This document shows, piece by piece, positions 1 through 7,671 of a stretch of DNA of 13,198 bases; within the stretch, counting starts at the first letter, position 1, and the number at the start of each line of letters is the position of its first letter. The stretch covers positions 1 through 13,198 of the forward strand of contig JAQUZV010000035.1 of assembly GCA_028691155.1 (NCBI GenBank). The letters run 5' to 3'. Under the pieces are notes generated by a model. It saw nothing but the letters and a program-made list of their open reading frames with translations. It was not told where the DNA came from and made no database searches. Origin of the DNA: Victivallales bacterium. Its GTDB lineage: Bacteria > Verrucomicrobiota > Lentisphaeria > Victivallales > SZUA-371. Position numbers and translations under genes: made by a program.

Positions 1-315
1 CCGCCAATAAACGGCGGTATCACTGCCTTTGGCAAAAACATTATCTCCGGTGAAAACCACCAGATCCGGCTTTTCTTTCTCGACAATCCGGGTAATCCCG
101 GCAATAATGGCGGCGCACTTCTGTTCCGCCCGCGCCTTCATCGCCGCCGGACTGTTGTCCTGTCCCTTCTGTTGGTCGATCTCCTCCAGATGAGTATCGG
201 TGAACTGAACGATTTTAAAGGTCCCATCTGAGGCAAATTTCAATGGCGCCACCGTCGGCGCCGCCATGGCCATTCCCCCGATTACAAGCAAACACAATAC
301 TCCGATCCGACTCAT
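1..315 (-). CDS. Exported metallophosphoesterase (calcineurin-like, DCR2-like), N-terminal part
   Basis: Read on the minus strand, this frame is open from ATG at 315 to the window edge, giving 105 residues of a longer protein. Residues 1-20 form a short hydrophobic signal peptide with an Ala-rich end (GGMAMAAP). Residues 34-42 (FKIVQFTDTH) hold the first metal-binding D-x-H motif (D40, H42). Residues 84-92 (DLVVFTGDN) hold the second metallophosphoesterase motif, G-D-N. This spacing and wording match the calcineurin-like superfamily, closest in feel to exported DCR2-type phosphatases. The remaining metal-ligand motifs (GNHD, GH, GHxH) lie outside the window. The start is supported by an AGGTGGG ribosome site about 6 bases upstream. 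The superfamily hydrolyses phosphomonoesters or phosphodiesters using two metals; the substrate cannot be told. It probably acts in the periplasm or at the surface. Confidence 0.85.
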   Translation of the reverse strand, partial: MSRIGVLCLLVIGGMAMAAPTVAPLKFASDGTFKIVQFTDTHLEEIDQQKGQDNSPAAMKARAEQKCAAIIAGITRIVEKEKPDLVVFTGDNVFAKGSDTAVYWR

Positions 316-447
316 CTTTTTCCCACCTTTCTTTTTATCACGCCCGGTTTCATTTGATTTTATTCTCTTCCGCGATTCCGTACACCCCAACACTCCCCAC
401 CGGCAGGGAGGCGAAAAAGGCATTCGACGGCCATCTCCCGCAATACC

Positions 448-516
448 GTAAAATCAATGGCCGCATTGCTTCGCTCGCCGCCATCGATTTTACTCCTCTT
501 TTTAGTTTTTTTTAAG
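448..516 (+). terminator. Stem-loop plus T-rich tract, terminator-like on the plus strand
   Basis: Bases 448-461 pair with 480-493 (13 of 14 pairs), leaving an 18-base loop, and a T-rich tract follows at 494-513. This has the form of an intrinsic terminator for plus-strand transcription, yet both neighbouring genes run on the minus strand. There is no matching T-run for a minus-strand transcript. It may end a plus-strand RNA starting opposite the phosphoesterase leader, or it may be a protein-independent structural element. Confidence 0.45.
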
Positions 517-519
517 ATT

Positions 520-578
520 TCGTGCTTTGCACGACCAGCGTCCCGCCGCTGGATCGCGGCCGGGTACGACCCGGCGCG
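520..578. repeat. Three consecutive stem-loops downstream of clpB
   Basis: Three short perfect or near-perfect inverted repeats lie end to end. The first is 520-525/529-534 (TCGTGC/GCACGA, 3-base loop). The second is 535-540/547-552 (CCAGCG/CGCTGG). The third is 559-564/570-575 (GCCGGG/CCCGGC), extended by 555-557/576-578 around one bulged G. They start 27 bases past the clpB stop. None is followed by a T-run on the minus strand, so they are not a standard intrinsic terminator. They could protect the clpB mRNA 3' end or assist factor-dependent termination. Confidence 0.5.
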
Positions 579-604
579 AAGCTCTGCGGGAACAACCTAA
601 TTTC

Positions 605-3184
605 TTATTTTACTTCGAACTTCAAGCCGGCATCGGTATGATCCACCGCCAGCGTCTGCCCTTCATTGAGTTCGCCGCCGACAATCATCCGCGACATCGG
701 CATCTCAATTTCACGAACAATCGCCCGTTTCAATGGCCGGGCCCCGAAGACCGGATCGAAACCGACCTGGGCCAGATACCGCTTGGCCGCATCGCTCACC
801 TGCAAAGTGATTTCCTGCGACGCTAACCGATGCGACACCTCCGTCAGCAGGATATCGACAATGCCGACCAGATGTTCCAGCTTCAACGCATGGAAGAACA
901 ACACTTCATCGACCCGGTTCAGGAATTCCGGCCGGAAGTTGCTCCGCAGCAATTGCTGCAACTGCGCCTTGATCCGATCGTCGATTTCGGGATGATCCAA
1001 CAGGATTTCACTGCCGAGATTCGACGTCATGATAATGATCGTATTCTTGAAATCCACCGTCCGACCGTGCGAATCGGTCACCCGTCCGTCGTCGAGGATC
1101 TGCAGGAAAATATTGAACACATCATGATGCGCCTTTTCGATTTCATCGAACAGAACCACGGCATAGGGCCGACGCCGTACCGCTTCGGTCAACTGTCCGC
1201 CTTCGTCATAGCCGATGTATCCCGGAGGCGCGCCGATCAACCGCGACACCGTGTGTTTTTCCATATATTCGGACATATCGATCCGAATCATCGCATGTTC
1301 GTCATCGAACAGACTTTCCGCCAGCGCCCGGGCCAATTCGGTCTTCCCAACCCCGGTCGGGCCCATGAAAATAAACGACGCAATCGGACGTTTCGGATCT
1401 TTCAGTCCGGCCCGCGCCCGGATAACCGCATCGGCAACCGCGCTCACCGCTTCATCCTGACCGATAACCCGGCAATGCAGGTGATCCGTCAGTCCCAACA
1501 GCTTCTGCTTTTCGCTCTGAATCAGCTTGTTGACCGGAATATGAGTCCAGCGGCTGACGATGGCGGCAATGTCCTCCTCGTCTACTTCTTCTTTCAGCAA
1601 TCGCGCTTCGCCGTTTTCTTCCAGCTTCTTTTTCGCATCTTCGATCTGCCGTTCCATCCGGGGAATCGCCCCGTGCCGCAGTTCCGCCGCCTTTTCCAGA
1701 TTGTAATCGCGTTCGGCGCGTTCCAACTGGGTCCGGGCCAACTCCAGCGCCTCCATCAACTGCCGCATGTCGGTAATGGTTTTCTTTTCATTGTCCCAGC
1801 GGGCCCGCAACGCTTTGCCGGCACTCTTCTGTTCCGCCAGTTCCTTTTCCAACTCGGCCAAACGATCCTGCGACGCCTTGTCCTTTTCCTTGCGCAAACC
1901 GGCGATTTCGATTTCCAACTGCATGGAGCGGCGTTCGATTTCATCGATTTCCGTCGGGCAGCTGTCGATTTCCGTCCGCAGTCCGGCGGCGGCCTCGTCG
2001 ATCAGGTCGATGGCCTTGTCCGGCAGAAAACGGTCGGAGATATATTTGTCCGACAATACCGCGGCGGCGATCAGGGCGTTATCCTTGATCCGGATGCCGT
2101 GGTGAACTTCATAGCGTTCCTTGAGTCCGCGCAGGATGGAAATGGTGTCTTCCACATTGGGCTGATCGACCAGCACCGACTGAAAACGGCGTTCCAGCGC
2201 CGCGTCTTTTTCGATATATTTGCGGTATTCGTCCAAGGTGGTGGCGCCGATACAGTGCAACTCGCCGCGAGCCAGCATCGGTTTCAACAGATTGCCGGCA
2301 TCCATCGAACCTTCGGAAGCGCCAGCACCGACCACGGTATGCAATTCGTCGATGAACAAAATGACGTTGCCGCCGGAAGAAGTGACTTCTTTCAGCACCG
2401 CTTTCAACCGTTCTTCGAATTCGCCGCGATATTTGGCTCCGGCAATCAGGGAGCCCATATCCAGCGCCACCAGACTGCGGTTCTTCAGCCCTTCCGGAAC
2501 GTCACCGCGCACAATCCGGCGCGCCAGTCCTTCGACAATCGCCGTCTTGCCCACCCCGGGTTCTCCGATCAGGACCGGGTTGTTCTTGGTCCGGCGGGAC
2601 AGGATCTGAATCACGCGACGGATTTCTTCGTCACGCCCGATAACCGGGTCGAGTTTATCCTGTCGCGCCATCTCGGTCAGATCGCGACCATATTTCTTCA
2701 GGGCGTCGAACGTGGCTTCCGGGTCTTCGGACGTCACCCGCTGATTGCCGCGAACGCTCTTCAACGCTTCCAGCACCGCATTTTTGTCAATACCCTGGCG
2801 TTTGAGCATGGCCGCCGTCTTGCCGCCGTGTTCCAGCAACCCCAGCAGCAGGTGCTCCACACTGACGTATTCGTCTTTCATCTTGGCGGCAATATCCGCC
2901 GCCGCGACCAGCGTCTGGGAAAATTCCCGGGAATTGTAGAGCTGGCCGGCACCGCCGCCGGTAACCGCCGTAATGGCCGCCAGCTCGCGTTCCGTTTCCT
3001 GTTGCAGCACGTCCGGCGAAGGACCGATTTTGCGGATCAGCGACGGAATCAGGCCGTTCTCCTGCTGCAGCAGCGCCAGCAACAGATGGGCCGGGCCGAT
3101 TTCCTGATGGTTATGGGCAATGGCCGCATCATGCGCCCCCATCAAAGCTTCCCGCGATTTGTTGGTAAGTTTTTCCAAATTCAT
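605..3184 (-). CDS. clpB: ATP-dependent disaggregase ClpB (Hsp100 chaperone)
   Basis: This 859-residue protein has the usual length and full layout of ClpB. Residues 1-145 are the double Clp-N repeat. Residues 160-405 are AAA+ domain 1, with Walker A GEPGVGKT (207-214), pore loop KYRGEFEE (251-258), Walker B ILFIDE (275-280) and arginine finger ERRF (331-334). Residues about 405-530 are the coiled-coil middle domain, which separates ClpB from ClpA and ClpC. Residues 560-859 are AAA+ domain 2, with Walker A GPTGVGKT (608-615), pore loop GYIGYDEGG (655-663), Walker B VVLFDE (676-681) and a sensor-2 GARPLKR motif near residue 800. ClpB is a cytosolic hexamer that threads aggregated proteins through its pore and works with DnaK. 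The start is supported by a GGGAGGT ribosome site. No IGL/IGF-type ClpP-docking loop is expected or seen. No CIRCE element lies upstream. Confidence 0.98.
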   Translation of the reverse strand: MNLEKLTNKSREALMGAHDAAIAHNHQEIGPAHLLLALLQQENGLIPSLIRKIGPSPDVLQQETERELAAITAVTGGGAGQLYNSREFSQTLVAAADIAAKMKDEYVSVEHLLLGLLEHGGKTAAMLKRQGIDKNAVLEALKSVRGNQRVTSEDPEATFDALKKYGRDLTEMARQDKLDPVIGRDEEIRRVIQILSRRTKNNPVLIGEPGVGKTAIVEGLARRIVRGDVPEGLKNRSLVALDMGSLIAGAKYRGEFEERLKAVLKEVTSSGGNVILFIDELHTVVGAGASEGSMDAGNLLKPMLARGELHCIGATTLDEYRKYIEKDAALERRFQSVLVDQPNVEDTISILRGLKERYEVHHGIRIKDNALIAAAVLSDKYISDRFLPDKAIDLIDEAAAGLRTEIDSCPTEIDEIERRSMQLEIEIAGLRKEKDKASQDRLAELEKELAEQKSAGKALRARWDNEKKTITDMRQLMEALELARTQLERAERDYNLEKAAELRHGAIPRMERQIEDAKKKLEENGEARLLKEEVDEEDIAAIVSRWTHIPVNKLIQSEKQKLLGLTDHLHCRVIGQDEAVSAVADAVIRARAGLKDPKRPIASFIFMGPTGVGKTELARALAESLFDDEHAMIRIDMSEYMEKHTVSRLIGAPPGYIGYDEGGQLTEAVRRRPYAVVLFDEIEKAHHDVFNIFLQILDDGRVTDSHGRTVDFKNTIIIMTSNLGSEILLDHPEIDDRIKAQLQQLLRSNFRPEFLNRVDEVLFFHALKLEHLVGIVDILLTEVSHRLASQEITLQVSDAAKRYLAQVGFDPVFGARPLKRAIVREIEMPMSRMIVGGELNEGQTLAVDHTDAGLKFEVK

Positions 3185-3283
3185 AATTCGTACCTCCCGA
3201 AATTCAATTTATTTTTTATTCCGGAGATGATTCAGCATTCGCCGTGCCATTTCAACTTTCAGCATTACATCCAGCTCAAAACC

Positions 3284-3318
3284 ATCATACGACCGTCGTC
3301 ATAGCGACAAATTGTCGC
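3284..3318 (-). promoter_or_regulatory. Candidate clpB promoter/operator region with two palindromes
   Basis: Two small inverted repeats lie about 105-135 bases upstream of clpB: ACGAC-C-GTCGT (3289-3299) and GCGACAA-A-TTGTCGC (3304-3318). Read on the minus strand, TTGTCG (3310-3305) is followed after 15 bases by TATGAT (3289-3284), a fair but short-spaced sigma-70-like pair that overlaps both palindromes. The overlap would suit a repressor or activator site. There is no CIRCE and no clear sigma-32 box. The promoter reading is tentative. Confidence 0.28.
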
Positions 3319-3343
3319 ACTATTACTGCGTCAGCGCCGCCCG

Positions 3344-4375
3344 TTACGGCAACTGCGGCACCGCCGCCGCCCGTTGCAACACTTCGCCCAACACTCCCGC
3401 CGGATACGGCTCCAGGCAGGGATGATGAAACCTGGTGGTAAGATCGCGCAGCAGCAGCGGCAGAAACTGACGCCGCTGCCGCCCCCGCTGCCGAATCAAC
3501 GCCGCCTTGTCCCGCAATTGCACCCGCAGCTGCGACGCGGTCTCCACGACAGCCGTCAGTTGCGGATGGTCGAAAAAGGCCCGGCCGCCGACGGAAATCA
3601 CTTCCGCCCCCGCCCGCAGACCGTCGAACCCGTAATTGGAATTGACGTGGACGACAATATCGGTGGCCGCCAGAGAATCGCCGACCGGCGAAATATCGAC
3701 GGTGTAACGCGGATCGTTCCGGGCCACCACATCATCGGCGGCCGCCTGAAAGCGCTCGGGGTAACGGGGATGAAGGCGGACGCGCACCGGACAATCGACC
3801 AGGGTCGTATCGCGGCGGCAGATGTCGATCACCAGCGCCGCCAGTTCGGCATAGGAATGAAACAACCGGTTGGGATACCAGAACGGATTGCGCGGGCTTT
3901 TTCCACCCGGGACATAATCTTTCATGACCGCGCCCAACGTCGACTCGGCCGAGTAAAGCCCATCGCTCAGGCAGACGGTAATCGCCGGATGATCGTTCTT
4001 ACGGCCGGGTTCCGGCCGAACCCCGGTCAACTCCGCCGCATAATAAGCCTGCCAGTCGGCATGGTGCGGCAAAATACCGGTCAGATTGCCGGGATAGTGT
4101 CCCCAGTATTCCTGAATCAGGACGGGAATCCGATGGCGGCGACACTGCGCCAGGGTTATTTCGTCCGGCAGTCCGTAGCACCACAACGCATCGTAGGATT
4201 CCCGGCCCATCAGATAATCCCAGATACCGGCCAGACCTGCGGGAGTGGCATTGCCGCCGAGTTTATGCAGCAGCTCGCAGACCACCACCGGCAACACTTC
4301 GGCCGTCGTCCGCAGCTCCGGCAGCAGCCGGGAAAAATAGACATAATCGGTACACAAATAAGCGATCAGCTTCAT
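3344..4375 (-). CDS. Putative capsule-synthesis-like glycosyltransferase (KpsS/KpsC-type fold)
   Basis: This is a 343-residue cytosolic protein without a signal peptide or membrane segment. The start at 4375 is chosen because GGGGAGG lies 4 bases before that ATG. A longer reading to 4444 would add 23 unlikely residues and lacks such a site. The C-terminal half carries VRLHPRYPERF (198-209), SLAATDIVVHVNSNYGFDGL (234-253) and AEVISVGGRAFFDHPQLT (257-274). This resembles the end of capsule polysaccharide proteins KpsS/KpsC (beta-Kdo transferases): an HP-R motif, a Ser/Asn-rich loop after a hydrophobic strand, then a gly-rich strand followed by AF(F/Y)D-x-P-x-LT. The N-terminal half (MKLIAYLCTDYVYF...) looks like a Rossmann-like donor or acceptor domain with few recognisable motifs. 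It follows trpB by 93 bases on the same strand, with no other polysaccharide genes in view. The assignment rests on motif resemblance by eye, so the sugar and polymer are unknown. Confidence 0.5.
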   Translation of the reverse strand: MKLIAYLCTDYVYFSRLLPELRTTAEVLPVVVCELLHKLGGNATPAGLAGIWDYLMGRESYDALWCYGLPDEITLAQCRRHRIPVLIQEYWGHYPGNLTGILPHHADWQAYYAAELTGVRPEPGRKNDHPAITVCLSDGLYSAESTLGAVMKDYVPGGKSPRNPFWYPNRLFHSYAELAALVIDICRRDTTLVDCPVRVRLHPRYPERFQAAADDVVARNDPRYTVDISPVGDSLAATDIVVHVNSNYGFDGLRAGAEVISVGGRAFFDHPQLTAVVETASQLRVQLRDKAALIRQRGRQRRQFLPLLLRDLTTRFHHPCLEPYPAGVLGEVLQRAAAVPQLP

Positions 4376-4426
4376 CGCGCCTCCCCTGTTGCAATCGGAA
4401 ACCGTATCGCATCGAAGCAAAGGAGC

Positions 4427-4455
4427 GCCGTTCCGGCAACGCACGCCGGAGCGGC
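4427..4455. repeat. Stem-loop between trpB and the capsule-like gene
   Basis: Bases 4427-4437 pair with 4445-4455: an 11-pair stem with a 7-base loop, one position being G-U on the plus strand and C-A on the minus strand. On the minus strand it is followed by a weakly T-rich stretch (CTCCTTTGCTTC). It could act as a leaky terminator 14 bases past the trpB stop or as an mRNA processing site; no clear T-run is present. Confidence 0.35.
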
Positions 4456-4468
4456 AATGGTGAAAACC

Positions 4469-5680
4469 TCAGTTGATGTCCAGCACTTTCATGATAAAGT
4501 CCAGATCCTTGTCGCCGCGGCCGCTCAGATTGACCAGCAACGTCTGTTCCCGGGGCAGATCGCCGGCAATCTTCATGGCATATGCCACCGCATGAGCACT
4601 TTCCAGCGCGGGAATGATCCCTTCCCGTTGCGACAGCGTCATGACCGCATCGAGACATTCCTTGTCGTCGATGGTCACATATTCCACCCGTTCGATATCC
4701 TTCAAATAGCAGTGCTGCGGGCCGACGCCGGGATAGTCCAGCCCGGAAGCGATCGAATAGACCGGCAACGGTTCTCCCTTTTCATTCTGCATCAAGTAAC
4801 AGCGAAAACCATGGATAACCCCTTCGGTTCCCTTGGAAATCGAGGCGGCATGTTCACCCGTTTCCAGACCGTGACCGGCCGGTTCCACCCCGATCAGGCG
4901 CACATTTTCATCGTCCAGAAACGCGGTGAAAATCCCCATGGCATTACTGCCGCCGCCGACGCAGGCCAACACCGCATCGGGCAACCCGCCGGTGAGTTCC
5001 AGAAACTGCTCCCGCGCCTCGCGACCGACAATGCTCTGGAAATCGCGCACCATCTTGGGGAACGGATGCGGACCGACCACCGAACCAATCGCATAGAAGA
5101 AGTCCTTGGGATTCCTCAGATATTCCTCGAAGGCGCTGTCCACCGCGTCCTTGAGCGTTTTGGTGCCGCGGGTGACACTGATCAGATCGGCCCCGAGAAT
5201 CTTCATCTTGCAGACGTTGGGATGTTCCTTCTGAATATCGATCTCGCCCATATGAATTTCGCACTTGATCCCGACCAGCGCACAGGCGGTCGCCAGAGCG
5301 ACGCCATGCTGTCCGGCTCCGGTTTCGGCAATCACCTTGGTCTTGTTCATATATTTGGCCAGCAGCGCTTCGCCGAGGCAGTGATTGATCTTGTGGGCGC
5401 CGGTATGATTGAGATCTTCCCGTTTCAGGTAGATCTGCGCCCCGCCGCACTGGGCGGAAAGCCGGCGACAGTGGTAAATCGGGCTGGGACGGCCGACGTA
5501 GTATTTGAACAGATAATCTAGTTCGTCCTGAAAATCCTGACGCCGGATGATTTCCTCATAAGCATGATCGATATCATCCATGGCTTGCTTCAGATTTTCC
5601 GGAATGTATTGTCCGCCGTATTTGCCGAAATAACCGTTCTTATCCGGCATCGGCGCAAACTCCTGCTTCTTCGGGCTCAT
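4469..5680 (-). CDS. trpB: Tryptophan synthase beta chain
   Basis: This 403-residue protein is of the standard TrpB1 type. It joins indole and serine into tryptophan with pyridoxal phosphate, as a beta-beta core that normally partners TrpA. Visible motifs are LKREDLNHTGAHKIN (85-99) with the PLP-binding Lys97, AETGAGQHG (118-126) with catalytic Glu119, the phosphate loop GGGSN (242-246), GLDYPGVGPQH (313-323) with Asp315 of the beta-closure site, and SGRGDKD (386-392). No trpA, trpC or other trp gene is adjacent, so the pathway must be dispersed. Two starts are possible: Met1 at 5680 (GAGGT site, about 9 bases away) and Met11 at 5650 (AGGAG site, 9 bases away). The longer form is given. The leader holds no run of Trp codons, so classical ribosome attenuation is not evident. 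Confidence 0.97.
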   Translation of the reverse strand: MSPKKQEFAPMPDKNGYFGKYGGQYIPENLKQAMDDIDHAYEEIIRRQDFQDELDYLFKYYVGRPSPIYHCRRLSAQCGGAQIYLKREDLNHTGAHKINHCLGEALLAKYMNKTKVIAETGAGQHGVALATACALVGIKCEIHMGEIDIQKEHPNVCKMKILGADLISVTRGTKTLKDAVDSAFEEYLRNPKDFFYAIGSVVGPHPFPKMVRDFQSIVGREAREQFLELTGGLPDAVLACVGGGSNAMGIFTAFLDDENVRLIGVEPAGHGLETGEHAASISKGTEGVIHGFRCYLMQNEKGEPLPVYSIASGLDYPGVGPQHCYLKDIERVEYVTIDDKECLDAVMTLSQREGIIPALESAHAVAYAMKIAGDLPREQTLLVNLSGRGDKDLDFIMKVLDIN

Positions 5681-5735
5681 CTCTGCTACCTCATGTTAAA
5701 CCGTTTTCACGATACGTGCACTGTCATGACCATGA

Positions 5736-5764
5736 AATTTACCACTCCCGGAAAAATAATTCAA
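5736..5764 (-). promoter_or_regulatory. Candidate sigma-70-like promoter of trpB
   Basis: On the minus strand TTGAAT (5764-5759) and TAAATT (5741-5736) are separated by exactly 17 bases, each matching four of six consensus positions. A start about 7 bases on would give a leader of roughly 50 bases before the trpB ATG. It lies in the divergent gap shared with the acetyltransferase gene, for which I could not find an equally good promoter. Confidence 0.35.
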
Positions 5765-5900
5765 GGGATCCTGCGATAATTGACCGGCAACAACTTTCCG
5801 CCCCGGGGATTTTGACGAAAAAAGGCTTTTGGCGGATTGAAAATCTCCGGCCGGGACGACAATGTTATGCCACCACACCATCAGGGAGATAAATACAAAT

Positions 5901-6506
5901 ATGACGTCAAGAGATAAAATGCGCCGCGGGGAACTCTATTTTCCCATGGACGAAAGCATCGCGCGGGAGCAATGCCGCTGCAACGAAGTACTGTATGACT
6001 TCAACGCCACCCGGCCTTCCGAAACGGAACGGCGCCGGGATATCCTGCGCCAACTGCTGGCCGAAGTCGGCGAAAACTGTTACGTGGAGCCGCCGCTTCA
6101 CGCCAACTGGGGCTGCCATACCCACTTCGGCAGCAACGTCTATGCCAATTTCAATCTGACCCTCGTCGACGACACCGATATCTTCGTCGGCAACAACGTC
6201 ATGTTCGGCCCGAACGTCACCATCGCCACCGCCGGACACCCGATCGATCCCGAACTGCGCCGCCAGGGATTGCAGTTCAATATCCCGGTCCGGATCGGCA
6301 ACAACGTCTGGATCGGGGCCGGGGCCATCGTACTGCCGGGTATCACCATCGGCGACGATACGGTCATCGGCGCCGGCAGTGTCGTCACCCGGGACCTTCC
6401 CGCCGGAGTGGTGGCCGTCGGCAATCCCTGCCGCGTCCTGCGCCCCATCGGCGAACGCGACCGGCTCTACTACTATCGGGATCGCCGGGTTCCTTCCGAC
6501 TGCTGA
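5901..6506 (+). CDS. Maltose/galactoside-type O-acetyltransferase (left-handed beta-helix)
   Basis: This 201-residue enzyme belongs to the Maa/LacA/NodL branch of hexapeptide acetyltransferases, which move an acetyl group from acetyl-CoA to a sugar hydroxyl in the cytosol as trimers. The N-terminal KMRRGELYFPMDESI (6-20) is the family's Mac (maltose acetyltransferase) cap. Residues 75-180 are the beta-helix with hexapeptide turns such as IFVGNNVMFGPNVTI, IGNNVWIGAGAIVLPGITIG and VIGAGSVVTRDLPAG. Residues 108-114 (IATAGHP) contain the expected catalytic His113, equivalent to LacA His115. The terminal GNPCRVLRPI (174-183) is the conserved CoA-side ending. The start at 5901 is preferred because AGGGAG precedes it (12 bases) and because homologues begin this way; an in-frame ATG at 5862 lacks a site. 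The acceptor sugar is unknown. Confidence 0.92.
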   Translation: MTSRDKMRRGELYFPMDESIAREQCRCNEVLYDFNATRPSETERRRDILRQLLAEVGENCYVEPPLHANWGCHTHFGSNVYANFNLTLVDDTDIFVGNNVMFGPNVTIATAGHPIDPELRRQGLQFNIPVRIGNNVWIGAGAIVLPGITIGDDTVIGAGSVVTRDLPAGVVAVGNPCRVLRPIGERDRLYYYRDRRVPSDC

Positions 6507-6639
6507 CCCAACCCGGCGGCAAACGGAAAAACAATTCCGGTTTGTCCCGGAACCGGCCGGATTACAGCAGCAGCCGGAGCATGATGCAACCATCACGGTA
6601 AAACTATTCTATCTCTTTCAGGGAACGGAAGAAAAAAGA

Positions 6640-6690
6640 TATTTATTTGTAATTGCTTCTGTTATTTTTATGTCATAATGCTATATTAGC
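6640..6690 (+). promoter_or_regulatory. AT-rich promoter region of the etfB-etfA-acd-rpoZ set
   Basis: After GC-rich sequence, 6640-6690 is abruptly AT-rich and contains CATAAT (6674-6679) and TATATT (6682-6687) as -10-like hexamers. TTGCTT (6653-6658) is a possible -35 with a short 15-base spacer to the first. Transcription from here would leave a leader of about 75-90 bases before etfB. The exact hexamers are uncertain, but this is the likeliest promoter for the downstream operon. Confidence 0.45.
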
Positions 6691-6715
6691 GTTCGATTTG
6701 TTCCTGTGGAGTAAG

Positions 6716-6734
6716 GATTCTGGATTACGGAATC
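6716..6734 (+). repeat. Small stem-loop in the etfB leader
   Basis: GATTCTG (6716-6722) pairs with CGGAATC (6728-6734), including one U-G pair, around a 5-base loop. It lies 36 bases before the etfB start, upstream of the ribosome site, and may stabilise the 5' end of the operon mRNA. Confidence 0.35.
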
Positions 6735-6770
6735 AGTCGAGATAAACTTTTAGCAACAGGGAGTAAGACT

Positions 6771-7667
6771 GTGAGTTATAAGATTATAGTCTTCGTCAAA
6801 CAGGTCCCCGACACCCAAAACATCACCGGGGAAGCGATGAAGCCGGACGGTACGGTAAACCGTGCCGCACTGCCCGCGATTTTCAATCCTGAAGACCTCA
6901 ATGCACTTGAGCTCGCCCTTCAACTTAAAGACCGTTACGGCGCGACCGTAGTGGTGGGTACCATGGGACCGCCCAACGCGGCCGAAGTCTTGCGCGAATC
7001 GCTTTATCGCGGCGCCGACGAAGCCGTGCTGCTTACCGACCGGGCCTTTGCCGGAGCCGATACTCTGGCCACCAGTTATGCCCTGAGTTGCTGCGCCAAA
7101 AAGATCGGCGATTTCGACCTGATTCTCTGCGGCCGCCAGGCCATCGACGGCGATACCGCTCAGGTGGGACCGCAGTTGGCGGAAAAGCTGCACCTGCCGC
7201 AACTATCCTATGTCCAGGAAGTGTTGGATTTGAACCGGAATCAGGTCCGCGCCCGCCGGGAAATCGAGGGTGGTTATGAAGTTCTCGAAGTAAAACTCCC
7301 CGCCCTGTTGACCGTGATTGACGCCAACGAACCGCGTCCCCAGAACGGTAAACGGATCATGAAGTTCAAAAAGGCCCGCACCAGTTCCGAACTGACCCGG
7401 GAACACGCCAACGCCAATTACACCGACTCCGAAGCCCTGGCGGCGGAACAGGAAGCATTGGCCTCCCGCGGACTGCTCATTCACGAATGGAGCGCCGCCG
7501 ACGTCAAGGCCGACCCCGAACGTATCGGCCTCAAAGGCTCGCCGACCAAGGTCAAGAATATCCAGAATGTGGTGCTCAAGGCCTCCGAGTCCAAGATGAT
7601 CGATCCGACCGCCGACGGCATCAGTCAGCTCATGCACGAACTCATTTCAGATCACACCCTGGGGTAA
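6771..7667 (+). CDS. etfB: Electron transfer flavoprotein, beta subunit (bifurcating-type loop)
   Basis: EtfB pairs with EtfA to shuttle electrons to or from acyl-CoA dehydrogenases in the cytosol. Residues 1-12 (MSYKIIVFVKQV) and 38-66 (FNPEDLNALELAL...VGTMGPPNA) are the adenine-nucleotide-alpha-hydrolase-like core. Residues 121-135 read GRQAIDGDTAQVGPQ. The DGDTAQVG wording is that of clostridial EtfB proteins that bind a second FAD and bifurcate electrons; AMP-binding mitochondrial and Paracoccus types have D-D/N-D plus T-G-Q instead. At 298 residues it is longer than the usual 250-265, the extra length lying around residues 200-250 (charged, ANANYTDSEALAAEQEAL). The start is GTG at 6771, with an AGGGAG site 7 bases before it. 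etfA follows after only 4 bases. Bifurcation itself is inferred, not shown. Confidence 0.95.
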   Translation: MSYKIIVFVKQVPDTQNITGEAMKPDGTVNRAALPAIFNPEDLNALELALQLKDRYGATVVVGTMGPPNAAEVLRESLYRGADEAVLLTDRAFAGADTLATSYALSCCAKKIGDFDLILCGRQAIDGDTAQVGPQLAEKLHLPQLSYVQEVLDLNRNQVRARREIEGGYEVLEVKLPALLTVIDANEPRPQNGKRIMKFKKARTSSELTREHANANYTDSEALAAEQEALASRGLLIHEWSAADVKADPERIGLKGSPTKVKNIQNVVLKASESKMIDPTADGISQLMHELISDHTLG

Positions 7668-7671
7668 CAAT

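Noticed and set aside
243..515. A 90-codon plus-strand open frame at the phosphoesterase start.
   Set aside because: It overlaps the signal-peptide region of the phosphoesterase and ends inside a terminator-like hairpin and its T-tract; the translation has no known motif.
830..3304. An 824-codon open frame on the plus strand opposite clpB.
   Set aside because: It is the antisense of an unmistakable ClpB. Its translation is rich in Phe, Gln, Arg and His without any domain, as expected from GC-rich third-position bias leaving few stops.
3374..5521. A 715-codon plus-strand open frame.
   Set aside because: It runs antisense across both the capsule-like gene and trpB, and through the hairpin between them, with no recognisable motif.
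5681..5735. Possible trp leader peptide or attenuator before trpB.
   Set aside because: A short frame beginning ATG-GTC-ATG exists, but it contains no Trp codons, and no terminator/anti-terminator pair is visible.
6537..6556. CCGGTT/AACCGG hairpin after the acetyltransferase gene as a terminator.
   Set aside because: The stem is only 6 pairs and no T-run follows on the plus strand, so intrinsic termination is not supported.
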